From Rosistilla oblonga (lineage in GTDB: Bacteria; Planctomycetota; Planctomycetia; Pirellulales; Pirellulaceae), in the NCBI RefSeq assembly GCF_007751715.1, contig NZ_CP036292.1:5835339-5899338 (forward strand): a DNA stretch of 64,000 bases, written 5' to 3'. Positions 53,597-62,779 of the stretch are shown here, piece after piece. Positions within the stretch are counted from its first letter, which is position 1. Each line of letters begins with the position of its first letter. The notes under the pieces were generated by a model. That model was not told the DNA's origin, did not search any database, and worked only from the letters and a program-made list of their open reading frames with translations. The translations under genes were made by a program, and so were the position numbers.

Positions 53597-54100
53597 ATGA
53601 AGACAGAGATTAACGGAACTCAAGGCCCTCTGCCCGAAGGCAAGGTCGCCATCGTGGTATCGCGGTACAACGAATCGATCACCGGTCAATTGCTGCAAGG
53701 AGCCCGCGAGACGCTGCAGGCAGCCGGGCTCGCCGAAGAAGACATCCAAGTGATCTGGGTCTCGGGAGCGTGGGAACTGCCGCTGCCGACCTCTTACGCC
53801 GCGCGTCGCAAGGAAACGCTGGCGGTGATCACTCTAGGCGCGGTGATCAAAGGGGAAACGACACACGACGAACACATCAACCGCAGCGTCTGCAACGCAT
53901 TGATGGACATCGGCCTGGGGACGGGCAAACCGGTCCTGTTAGGCCTGCTGACCTGTAACACCGTCGACCAAGCGATCCAACGCGCCGGTGGCAACATGGG
54001 GAACAAGGGATCCGAGTGTGCCGAAGCGGCGCTGGAGATGATCCGCGTCGTCGACCAGATGCAAGACCAAGGGACTCCACGAGTCGGCTTCCATCGCTAA
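53597..54100 (+). CDS. ribH: 6,7-dimethyl-8-ribityllumazine synthase
   Basis: This 167-residue protein has VAIVVSRYNESITGQLLQGA, VSGAWELPL, LGAVIKGETTHDEHINRSV with the catalytic His, and GLLTCNTVDQAIQRAGG with NKGSECAEAALEM. It catalyses the penultimate step of riboflavin synthesis and forms icosahedral or pentameric assemblies in the cytosol. It is 2 nt after rho, an unusual operon partner. Confidence 0.96.
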   Translation: MKTEINGTQGPLPEGKVAIVVSRYNESITGQLLQGARETLQAAGLAEEDIQVIWVSGAWELPLPTSYAARRKETLAVITLGAVIKGETTHDEHINRSVCNALMDIGLGTGKPVLLGLLTCNTVDQAIQRAGGNMGNKGSECAEAALEMIRVVDQMQDQGTPRVGFHR

Positions 54101-54151
54101 ACCGATCGGTTCCTCAAATCGAAGCGACTGCACCGTGGAGCGTCGCGGCGT

Positions 54152-56524
54152 TTAGCGCAGCAGCGTCCAGAAGCGTGGATCCAGGCGACCGATGATCCAT
54201 CGCGGCAATCCGCTAACCTGGCGGATGCGGCGCTTGGTTCGTCGCTGCACTTCCAAACAGGTCTGCCGGGCTAGTCGACTGCCGTGGCCGTAGCGTTGTC
54301 GAAGATGAAACTCGGTCAGCTTGGCAAACTCCGGATAGATTGACGTCACCCGCGCGGCAAACTCCATTTGCGTTTCGCCATACTCTCGCTGCACTCCCGT
54401 TTCAGCCAACTGCAAGATCGTTGCCCGCTGGGTGACGCGGATCAGTTCCTGATCGGCGGCGAAGCGAGGCGACAGCAGGATCCAAGCCTTGGCGGCGTAC
54501 AACAACGCGATCGCAGCCAACAACGCCCACGGCAGATGGACCATCCGCAACGGAAAGCCACGCGGCGGCTGGACCGCTTCTTGGACCTGCTTCTTATGCT
54601 GGTCCTTCTTCCTCGCCTTGTCGGCCAGGAATTGGCTGACCGTTTTATCTGGTTCTGGGGGTACCTGCGTCGACTCGTCGATCTTCTCGGGCATCGCATC
54701 GATGATCACCCAACCCGCGGCCTCCAGATAAATCTCTGCCCAAGCATGCGCATCGGTCGATTGAATCAAGATCGATGACGACTTGCCGCTACGTTCGGTG
54801 GGGACCATGTAACCAGTACCGATCCGCGCCGGAATGCCAAGCGAACGCATCAGGTAGACGCTAGCGTGGGCGATGTGAACGCAATAGCCATGGCGGGCAC
54901 CAAACAGAAACTGCTCAGCCGGATTGTTGTGAGGGTCTTCGAATTTGGGGTCGTGCGAATACGTTGTGTTCTTCTCCAGCCAACGCTGGATCGACAACGC
55001 CTTGATCATCGCGGAATTTTCCAGATCGTCTTCCAAGTCGGTTGTCGTCTGCTTGAGAACGATCTCATCGGCCAACGCTTTGTAGCGAGGATCGTCGGGA
55101 GCTTTGGTGTAGTGGGCCCACACGGCATCGTCCCAGTCGGCGTCGCCGGGATCGTGATAGAACAAGCTGGCGTATAAGTCGTAGACCTCCTCGTCGACGA
55201 CCGGATCGGTCAATACACAACTGGTCGCGCGATAGGACTGACGAAAGTACTGCGGGTCGGGGTTCGGCAGCGGAGCAAACGAAATCATGCTCGGCAGAGC
55301 AAACGGCCGCGGTTGGTCGGCGATCAGATTGACGACCATCGGCACGATCCGATGCATATCCTCGGGCAGCGGGATCCCGCCGATTAGCACCTCGTCGTTG
55401 GAAAAGCCGCTGGGAATGTCGGTGTCGAACCGATCGTCGGACGCCACCACCAACCGCTTGCCGTTGAAGTGACTGACGGCCGTCTGACGAAAGTACCAGA
55501 TCTTCTCGTAGGGCTGAATGTCTTCTTCCAGCAGGACCAAGGCGATCGGTTGCGGAGTGTGCTGCGGGGACGAGGCCGAGGGAAACGGATCGTCATCGGC
55601 CGCTCCTCGCGGCGCCGAAGCGGCTCCGCCCCCCGAAGCACCGCCTCCCTGTGAGCCTGCGTCACCCGAACCGGAACCTCCTCGACCGCCCGCCGCCCCC
55701 GAGCCGCCAGCTCCCGCGACACCACCTTCTGTTCCCGCGACACCGGAATCGGCCGCGTCTCCACTGCCATCGGATGCGGCGACGGGGCGCACGCCTCCCG
55801 GAGGCTCAATGAAATCGGGCGTTGGGTTTCGCAAGAACCGACCGCCGATCCACACCAGCAGAACGAACAGTGCCATCAGCGTCAGAACCGACGTCGCGGC
55901 ATGCCGTCCCGTCGTCCGTCGCATGTTGGCGATCAGCCCGGTCGTCAGCGCGGCCAGTCCAAGCAAGACGAATAGCGTCGGCAGTTCGTAACCCTCGATC
56001 CCTGCCCAGTCGGAGAGGAACCGCGGGTTCCCCCAGTGATAGTTCCGGTGAGCGGCGAACCGCAGACAGATCGCCGCGATCATGACCACTGGGTCGAGCA
56101 TCGAAAACGCGCGGCAACTCCGGCTGATCGATCGAACCAACAGCACGACGCCCATCGCCAACATCGCCAGCGTCATCCCTTGTATCGCGATCAACGTCGC
56201 CGGAATGCCAATCAGAGACGGCACCAACCACCAACGGCCCAGCAGTGCCGGCCCCACCAACCCGACTGCGATCAACGCCATGCCGATCGACGCCGGCACA
56301 ACATTGCGTAACGATTGGCCAACGTGCCAGCGGTACAGCCAGACTCCCGCAACGGCACCGATCCCAGCGGCGAGCACCGCGGCGGGACTGGCGACTGCGG
56401 AGCTGAGCAGCATCGCCGACAAGCCATACCCAGCGGTCAACAGGATCGCCTGCATGCGAGTTTCAGGCTGCCGTGCTTCGACGCCAGAGGCAACTTGGTT
56501 CGGCGGAGCGTTTGCGTGACTCAT
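54152..56524 (-). CDS. Membrane-anchored transglutaminase-domain protein
   Basis: This 790-residue protein has about seven N-terminal membrane helices (20-240) and a Gly/Ala/Ser-rich linker. A periplasmic part holds a transglutaminase-like core, with Cys near residue 547 in HGYCVHIAHA, His in DAHAWAEIY and Asp in WVIIDAMP. A final membrane helix (LPWALLAAIALLYAAKAWIL) and a basic tail follow. This TgpA-like layout goes with MoxR/DUF58 proteins. GAGGAG precedes the ATG, which overlaps the upstream DUF58 stop as ATGA. The longer frame to 56677 lies within the DUF58 gene. Confidence 0.9.
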   Translation of the reverse strand: MSHANAPPNQVASGVEARQPETRMQAILLTAGYGLSAMLLSSAVASPAAVLAAGIGAVAGVWLYRWHVGQSLRNVVPASIGMALIAVGLVGPALLGRWWLVPSLIGIPATLIAIQGMTLAMLAMGVVLLVRSISRSCRAFSMLDPVVMIAAICLRFAAHRNYHWGNPRFLSDWAGIEGYELPTLFVLLGLAALTTGLIANMRRTTGRHAATSVLTLMALFVLLVWIGGRFLRNPTPDFIEPPGGVRPVAASDGSGDAADSGVAGTEGGVAGAGGSGAAGGRGGSGSGDAGSQGGGASGGGAASAPRGAADDDPFPSASSPQHTPQPIALVLLEEDIQPYEKIWYFRQTAVSHFNGKRLVVASDDRFDTDIPSGFSNDEVLIGGIPLPEDMHRIVPMVVNLIADQPRPFALPSMISFAPLPNPDPQYFRQSYRATSCVLTDPVVDEEVYDLYASLFYHDPGDADWDDAVWAHYTKAPDDPRYKALADEIVLKQTTTDLEDDLENSAMIKALSIQRWLEKNTTYSHDPKFEDPHNNPAEQFLFGARHGYCVHIAHASVYLMRSLGIPARIGTGYMVPTERSGKSSSILIQSTDAHAWAEIYLEAAGWVIIDAMPEKIDESTQVPPEPDKTVSQFLADKARKKDQHKKQVQEAVQPPRGFPLRMVHLPWALLAAIALLYAAKAWILLSPRFAADQELIRVTQRATILQLAETGVQREYGETQMEFAARVTSIYPEFAKLTEFHLRQRYGHGSRLARQTCLEVQRRTKRRIRQVSGLPRWIIGRLDPRFWTLLR

Positions 56525-57786
56525 GCGACCTCTCCTCGATATCCGGCGGTCGACCACGCTTGCCCCGAGCGTCGATGGATGATCCGTGTCGAGATCCCAG
56601 CGGCCGACAACCGGTCGACCACGGTCTGCACTTGCTGCAATTGAATCATGTCGCCCGGATCGCGATGAAACGCCCACGAGGGAAAGAAGCGATGGCGTCG
56701 CGGCGGCGCCGGTTCATCGACGCCGATGATCGCATCGATCTGCAACTGCGACGCAGCCTGGCCGGCGACGACGCGATCGATCCAAGTTCCCGGTTGGCTC
56801 GGAACAAACGCGACGCAATGTTTGATCACATGGTCTTGGATCGTCGATCCGATCCCCGCGACGATCCCACCACCGCTCTGCCGCGCGTCGGCCGACAGAA
56901 TGATCTGCTCGATCGCTTCGGCTGAACTATCGGTTGCCGCCGCCGATCCATCCGCTTGGAACAAGATCTCTTCGCCCGCCTGCTTCAATTCGGTCACGAT
57001 CGTTCGGGCGACGCCAGCCGACGCTTGGTCGCCAGGCCCCGCAACAAAACACGCGATGGTTTGCGACATGCTGGCGATCGAATTCTCCGGTTGCCGAACC
57101 AACAATTGACGCGTTCGCGCATAGTGTTTCCAAAGCACCAATTTCAAGGGATCGCCCGGCCGATAATGTCGCATTTCGACCAGGTCGCCATGCGGTTTGC
57201 CATTGGGATGAACCAAGTCATCGCCCTGTTGGTCGCGACGAACCTGCGCGATGCTGCATCCGGCGGCAGGCAACGGTTCGACGCGGACGGCTTGCGCAAA
57301 GGTTCTGCAAAACTTCACGCTGCTCAATCCAAAAACGTCGCCGACTTCGAACTGCCGGACGATCTCGCTGCGCTGCATCCGCTGGCTGACACGGATGGTT
57401 TCGTGACAACCGTCGCGACCGCGCGACAAATCGACCTGCACGCCGTCGCAATTCAACCAACGCATATTAACGACGACACAAGGAATCGACGCGAGCAACG
57501 GCAGCGTCAATCCGGTCTCGCACTGGACCGACTCCATCGCGTCGATCCGATCGGGAACCGGCAGATTACGAAATCGCAACCACAGTCCGGTCGCCAACAC
57601 AGCTAACGCCATCACCGCGATCACAAACAACCCGCCCACACAAGCCGCTAACAGCAAACGATCATGCTCCTGAAGCGCCAGATACCGCAGCGCGACTCCG
57701 GCCACGACAATCGAGACTGCACCGCGCGCGGTCAGCGGGATCCAGTCGAAGCACGCCCGAAGAGAGCGTTTCACCGTATTGAACAT
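56521..57786 (-). CDS. DUF58 domain membrane protein
   Basis: This 421-residue protein has two N-terminal membrane helices (about 20-70) and the DUF58 signature MRHYRPGDPLKLVLWKHYAR with preceding GDLVEMR. A von Willebrand A-like fold follows (IACFVAGPGDQASAG...). DUF58 proteins work with MoxR ATPases, probably in assembling or activating partner proteins at the membrane. It overlaps the transglutaminase gene by 4 nt and is divergent from moxR, 261 nt away. No terminator was seen in that gap. Confidence 0.9.
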   Translation of the reverse strand: MFNTVKRSLRACFDWIPLTARGAVSIVVAGVALRYLALQEHDRLLLAACVGGLFVIAVMALAVLATGLWLRFRNLPVPDRIDAMESVQCETGLTLPLLASIPCVVVNMRWLNCDGVQVDLSRGRDGCHETIRVSQRMQRSEIVRQFEVGDVFGLSSVKFCRTFAQAVRVEPLPAAGCSIAQVRRDQQGDDLVHPNGKPHGDLVEMRHYRPGDPLKLVLWKHYARTRQLLVRQPENSIASMSQTIACFVAGPGDQASAGVARTIVTELKQAGEEILFQADGSAAATDSSAEAIEQIILSADARQSGGGIVAGIGSTIQDHVIKHCVAFVPSQPGTWIDRVVAGQAASQLQIDAIIGVDEPAPPRRHRFFPSWAFHRDPGDMIQLQQVQTVVDRLSAAGISTRIIHRRSGQAWSTAGYRGEVA

Positions 57787-58047
57787 ACGTATCCTCGCAG
57801 CGGACTTGGTGATAAATGGCGTTGGAGCGACCGCACGGCGAACCCAATATTTTTAGAACGATTCGATTAAGATACCGAAATAATGGTCGACTGCAGGGAT
57901 GCTTTCACTACTTCCTTCAGCTATTTTTTAGATTCCTGCAATGACTACACCGCCTTGTCTCGCTTGCCTTCCCCACGGTTCCGAGGCATCGCAATAGCAG
58001 TCGGCGAGTAGCAACCAGTCATTTAGTTCCAACGCGAGCCAGGCACA

Positions 58048-59064
58048 GTGCAAACGGTTACGACCCTTTCGGATGCCTCCCAAGTTTATCGATCGCTCAA
58101 GGCATCCTGCGAAGCGGAGGTGCAGGGGCGTTCCGATGTGATCGATCTGATTCTGATCGCATTGTTCGCCGATGGACACGTGCTGCTGGAAGACCATCCC
58201 GGATCGGGAAAGACGACGTTGGCCAAAGCGCTTGGCAATTGCATCCATCGTCCTTCCGATGCCGATCCACGCTTCGCGGCGTTCCGCCGGATTCAATTCA
58301 CCCCCGACCTGCTGCCATCGGATGTGACCGGCACGACGGTCTTCGATCCCAATCAAAATCAACTGACCTATCACCCCGGCCCCGTTTTTGCCAACGTCGT
58401 CTTGGCCGATGAAATCAACCGCACCAGCCCCAAGGTGCAGTCGTCGATGCTGGAAGCGATGGCTGAAAAACAGGTAACGGTCGACAACGTGACGCATCCG
58501 TTGGAAGAGACGTTCCTGGTGATCGCGACGCAAAATCCACTGGACCAAGCCGGCACCTACCCGCTTCCCAAAGCCCAGCTCGATCGCTTCTTATTCAAGG
58601 TTCGGATGACGTTCCTGTCGCGGGAGCACGAATTGGAAGTGCTGGCGATGAAGTACCCGCAGTGTCGCTTTGATTCATTTGTTGCGGCTGAATTGCTCGA
58701 TCCGCCGATGCGAGAGATCCGCCCCGAAACGATTGCCCAGGCGCGGCAGGTGATCCAACGGGAGGTCAAAATCGATCGCTCGATCACCGAAGCATTGGTC
58801 GAGATCGCCGGTCGCTTGCGCGACGAACCACGCGTCGCCCAAGGGATCTCGACTCGCGCTCTGGTCGTCACGATCCCGGCACTCCAGGCGCGGGCGATGA
58901 TGCAAGGCCGCGACTTCGTTTCCCCCGACGACATCAAATCGCTCGCGTTTCCGATCTTCAGCCATCGCTTGGAACTGCAACCGGGCATCTCCAGCGGCGA
59001 CCTGGTTGTCGAACAGGTGATGTTGCCGGTGATCGAATCGTTATGCCGCAAGTCGATCCGATGA
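58048..59064 (+). CDS. MoxR family AAA+ ATPase
   Basis: This 338-residue protein starts at GTG 58048. It has the MoxR pattern: LIALFADGHVLLEDHPGSGK with the Walker A TT, the sensor-adjacent FTPDLLPSDVTGTTVFDPNQ, VVLADEINRTSPKVQSSMLE (Walker B), FLVIATQNPLDQAGTYPLPK and LDRFLFKVRM. It is a chaperone-like ATPase expected to act with the DUF58 and transglutaminase proteins encoded divergently. The following lipoprotein gene overlaps its stop. Confidence 0.95.
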   Translation: MQTVTTLSDASQVYRSLKASCEAEVQGRSDVIDLILIALFADGHVLLEDHPGSGKTTLAKALGNCIHRPSDADPRFAAFRRIQFTPDLLPSDVTGTTVFDPNQNQLTYHPGPVFANVVLADEINRTSPKVQSSMLEAMAEKQVTVDNVTHPLEETFLVIATQNPLDQAGTYPLPKAQLDRFLFKVRMTFLSREHELEVLAMKYPQCRFDSFVAAELLDPPMREIRPETIAQARQVIQREVKIDRSITEALVEIAGRLRDEPRVAQGISTRALVVTIPALQARAMMQGRDFVSPDDIKSLAFPIFSHRLELQPGISSGDLVVEQVMLPVIESLCRKSIR

Positions 59065-61229
59065 ACTGCACCCACAAGACCATCACGACGTTCGCGCCGC
59101 GTCTGATTTTGGACGGGGTGCTTCTTTTGATCGTGTGTTTCGTTGTCGGCTGCGACAGCGAAATCGACATCTATCCGCCCGCTCCCTTCGAACACGTCGG
59201 AGAAGGATTCCCGGAGATCATTGCGCTGACTAGCGAACCGTTGGTGGACGACCAACCGGCATTCGACGAGTACTGGGAGCGAAGGACTGCGGTTTTCGAA
59301 AAGGCACGAAACGAGACGATCCTGGCGGAGGCACCAGAAATCGAAAAGGATCTCTTCGACGCAGCCCACGATGAGAACTTCGCGTTGGCTCGCAAGTTGG
59401 CCGATCAGGTTCTACAAGAGAATCCCGATTCGCTTGTCGGTCTGTACGCGATGGCTCACGTGGAAGCCTACGCCGAAAACGACTTCGCCTACGCGCTCAA
59501 TTCGATCCGCCGAGCGCGAGCTCAAGCCGAGGCGATGGGGCGACGCAACCCACGCGATCCAATCGGGCAGGAGTGGTACATCTGGATTCTCGCGACCGAG
59601 TGGCACATCCTGTTTTCGCTGGACCGGTCCGAAGAAGTCATCGCGGCGGCGGAGCGAATCGAACAAATCTATGCGCCGGTCCCTTGGATGAAAGATTTTT
59701 CGTTGATCAAGCTGGAACGCTTCGACGAGGCCCGCGCGGAGATCGCGAAGTATCGCGGATTGGGGACGTTCGACCTCGATGCCGACAATTCCGTGATGGT
59801 CATCGAAGACAAACTGAAGCGACGTGAGTCGAGCCTGGAGGCGGCGCGAGCGATGTGCCAACGGTTCCCCGAACGCCGCGTGCTGCAATACAACCTCGGC
59901 TTGGCCGCCATCTCCAACGCGAGTTTTGCTGAAGCGGAGCAAGCGTTTTTGGCGGCGGCCGCGGCGACCGATGACTCAGCCAGCACGACACCTTACGTCC
60001 CTTTGGCGGCATTGCTGGTTCAACAGGGACGTTTTCCCGAAGCGCTCGACGCCCTCAAGCAAGCCCAGATCGATCGCGGACAACGCGAGCCCTATACGCT
60101 CCATAACGACGAGGCGAATACCAACTTGGCGATCGCGTCGGTCCTGCTCGCGTACAACGAAGCGGACTTGGCATTACGGTTCGCGCGTCGCGCCACCGAA
60201 TCGCCCGATCGCGCCGGTTCGACCTCCATCAACGAACGCGAGCTACGGATTTCGGACGGCTTGGTCCTCTGGACGATTCAAAAATATGCGCGCGAGGAAT
60301 TGCAGGAGCAGCTGTCGATCGGCGCTGTGCCGTCGGCCGCCGCACTCGCTCAACTAGCCGGCTTGCAATCCGCGCTGTGGCAGACGAAGCAGAAGTTCAC
60401 AAGCGAACTGATCCACTCGCTGACCGTCGACCTGGTCCGTCCGCACCGGGCGGGCGGTATCGGGATCGAATCGCAGATCCTGTCGTGGCACCAATTCATG
60501 CTGTTGGATCTGATTCCGCTGGGCGTTTTGGAAGTCGCCCTCTCCGCCGCCGAAAAGGGAGAGACACCGGATTGGGTATCGCCCTATCAGCAAGCGATCC
60601 GAGCGGGCATCCGGCTGCGGAAGCACGACGATGCCGAGGCGCTGCGACTGGCAACCGCTGCGCTCGAAGAATTACCGCCGCGCGCCGAAAAGGTATTCCG
60701 TGGCTTCGTCGCTGCGATCGCGGGACAAGCCGCATGGCGGCTGGATCAACCCGACGAAGCGATCGGACACTGGAGCACCGCGATGCGCGATTTCCCGCAA
60801 GCGTTCCGATTGTTAGATATCCAGATCCCAATTCGGCTGAGCCACCAGGGTTCCGACTTGGAACAAAAGGTCGTCGCGACATTGGCGGCATCGAGTCGTT
60901 TTTTTGAAGACCCTCGCGGTTGCGAAATCATTGTTCGCCCGTTTCAGGACCAACAGCTATTGATCGAAATGTTCCGCAACGATCGTTCGAGGCATTTGGA
61001 AATATTGGTTCCGATCAGCAGCGAAGAGGGCTTTGTCGAAACGACGGTCGAGCTGTTTCATCAGCGATTTTTCCAGCCGCTTGTCGAATTGACACAAGCC
61101 GATCTGGGATCGTTGGATGGATCGCCTGTCGCAGCTCGGATGCGAAGAGAAGTCGATCAATTGCTCTCCGACTTTATCCAGGCGGAACAACCGAGCAATG
61201 ATCCGGAGCCGCAAAGCGACCCGATGTAA
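59061..61229 (+). CDS. TPR-repeat lipoprotein
   Basis: This 722-residue protein has a lipoprotein signal (LILDGVLLLIVCFVVGC) followed by repeated helical pairs of TPR character across about 80-640 (ARKLADQVLQENPDSLVGLY, LQYNLGLAAISNASFAEAEQ, FPEALDALKQAQ, AAWRLDQPDEAIGHWSTAMR). The ATG at 59061 overlaps the MoxR stop as ATGA; an in-frame ATG at 59043 would overlap it more. Coupling to MoxR suggests a scaffold role in the same system, but the function is unknown. Confidence 0.85.
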   Translation: MNCTHKTITTFAPRLILDGVLLLIVCFVVGCDSEIDIYPPAPFEHVGEGFPEIIALTSEPLVDDQPAFDEYWERRTAVFEKARNETILAEAPEIEKDLFDAAHDENFALARKLADQVLQENPDSLVGLYAMAHVEAYAENDFAYALNSIRRARAQAEAMGRRNPRDPIGQEWYIWILATEWHILFSLDRSEEVIAAAERIEQIYAPVPWMKDFSLIKLERFDEARAEIAKYRGLGTFDLDADNSVMVIEDKLKRRESSLEAARAMCQRFPERRVLQYNLGLAAISNASFAEAEQAFLAAAAATDDSASTTPYVPLAALLVQQGRFPEALDALKQAQIDRGQREPYTLHNDEANTNLAIASVLLAYNEADLALRFARRATESPDRAGSTSINERELRISDGLVLWTIQKYAREELQEQLSIGAVPSAAALAQLAGLQSALWQTKQKFTSELIHSLTVDLVRPHRAGGIGIESQILSWHQFMLLDLIPLGVLEVALSAAEKGETPDWVSPYQQAIRAGIRLRKHDDAEALRLATAALEELPPRAEKVFRGFVAAIAGQAAWRLDQPDEAIGHWSTAMRDFPQAFRLLDIQIPIRLSHQGSDLEQKVVATLAASSRFFEDPRGCEIIVRPFQDQQLLIEMFRNDRSRHLEILVPISSEEGFVETTVELFHQRFFQPLVELTQADLGSLDGSPVAARMRREVDQLLSDFIQAEQPSNDPEPQSDPM

Positions 61230-61438
61230 TCTCATCAGATGCCGCGTCTTCGCTGGCATACAGAAGCAGGACCGCAGCGCTGGCAGTTTGCAGAATGAGC
61301 TAGTGACGGCTCAGCGATCCAAGTGTGACGCCACAGCGGAGAGCGTGATCGAGACACGCTTCCTCCGCGAGATCCCACGACGCGGTGGCTTCATCGATTA
61401 CGAAGCCACTACGTCCGGTCGGTAGTAACCTCGGTGGG

Positions 61439-62779
61439 TTACGACGTCGTCAATTGATCGAGACGTCCGGTGCTGTCGCCGATCGATTCGACGGGAGCTC
61501 CGACGATATCGAGCATCGACATGAACAGATTCGCCATCGGTGTCTCTTCGCCCAGTTCGATATGGCGATTCGTCTTGATGCGACCGCGGGCACCGCCGGC
61601 AATCACGATCGGCAAGTCTTCGTGACGGTGACGATTTCCATCGCTCAATCCGCTGCCGTACAGGACCATCGAATGATCCAACAGCGTTCCGCCCGCCTCT
61701 TGAACCGAGTCGAGTTTTTGCAGGAAGTAAGCCAACCGTTCGGCCAAGTGAGCGTCGATCTTCTGCAGGTTGGCAACCTTCCCTTCGTGGTTGCTGTGAT
61801 GGCTGATCTGGTGATGGCCATCGTTCACGCCGATGTCGGGATAGCTACGGTTGCCGCCGGCATTATCCAACATGAACGTCGCCACGCGCGTCGCATCGGT
61901 CTGGAACGCGACGACCATCAGATCGGACATCAGGTCGGCGTGTTCGACAAATTGCTTCGGTCGCCCGTGCGGTAGTTCCAGATCGGGAACGCCCTTGCGG
62001 TCTTCCGCTTCGGTCATTTCGATCCGTCGCTCCAGCTCGCGAACGCCGGTGAAGTATTCGTCGATCTTGCGGCGGTCGGTCGTCCCCAGCTTCTTGTCCA
62101 GCTTGCGGGCATCCTGAGCAACGACGTCCAAGATACTCTTGCGATAGAAGTCGCGTTCTCGCGTTGCTGCGTTGTCGCCGGTTCCAAACAGTCGCTCGAA
62201 AGCCAACCGCGGCACGGTCTCTTTGGCAGCCGGTTGATTCTCGCTTCGCCAGCTGACGTTGGACGAATAGGCACAACTGTAACCGGAGTCGCAACTACCG
62301 GCGTTGCGGCTGCCTAGAACACCCAGTTCGATCGATGCCAAACGTGTCTCTTGACCGATCTGTTGTGCCGCCAATTGATCGACCGAGACGCCGACCTTGA
62401 TGTCGGTCGATGTCTTCACCGGGCGAGCGGCGGTCAGGAAGGTCGAACCGGCACGGGCATGATCCCCGGCACCGTCTTTCTTCGCGCGACCGTTGTCCAA
62501 TGCCAAGCCAGAAACCATCGTCAGCTTATGCTTCAGCGGTTGCAGCGCCTGCAACGATTCCCCGAGCACCAACTCCGGTCCCTTGGCGGGGCGCCATTTC
62601 GGAACGATTACACCGTTGGGAAAGAAGACGCAGGCCATTCGCGTCGGCATCGTTTTCGACGACGGTGCAGCCATCACCGAACGAGCCATCGGCGTCATCG
62701 CTTCGAGCAGCGGCAACCCCATCGCGACTCCCAGGCCACGCAACATGATTCGTCGGTTGATTTGTTGATTATGTATCAT
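61439..62779 (-). CDS. DUF1552 domain protein, exported
   Basis: This 446-residue protein begins MIHNQQINRRIMLRGLGVAM, with a twin-arginine-like signal (INRRIMLRG). It has the DUF1552 motifs FFPNGVIVPKWRP, TMVSGLALDNGRAK, GDHARAGSTFLTAARPVKT, VSVDQLAAQQIG, LDNAGGNRSYPDIGVNDGHH and VLYGSGLSDGNRHRHEDLP. The His-rich parts suggest a metal-dependent, alkaline-phosphatase-like fold. It is the regular partner of the cytochrome gene upstream, which it overlaps by 11 nt. GAGG lies 9 nt before the chosen ATG. Substrate unknown. Confidence 0.92.
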   Translation of the reverse strand: MIHNQQINRRIMLRGLGVAMGLPLLEAMTPMARSVMAAPSSKTMPTRMACVFFPNGVIVPKWRPAKGPELVLGESLQALQPLKHKLTMVSGLALDNGRAKKDGAGDHARAGSTFLTAARPVKTSTDIKVGVSVDQLAAQQIGQETRLASIELGVLGSRNAGSCDSGYSCAYSSNVSWRSENQPAAKETVPRLAFERLFGTGDNAATRERDFYRKSILDVVAQDARKLDKKLGTTDRRKIDEYFTGVRELERRIEMTEAEDRKGVPDLELPHGRPKQFVEHADLMSDLMVVAFQTDATRVATFMLDNAGGNRSYPDIGVNDGHHQISHHSNHEGKVANLQKIDAHLAERLAYFLQKLDSVQEAGGTLLDHSMVLYGSGLSDGNRHRHEDLPIVIAGGARGRIKTNRHIELGEETPMANLFMSMLDIVGAPVESIGDSTGRLDQLTTS

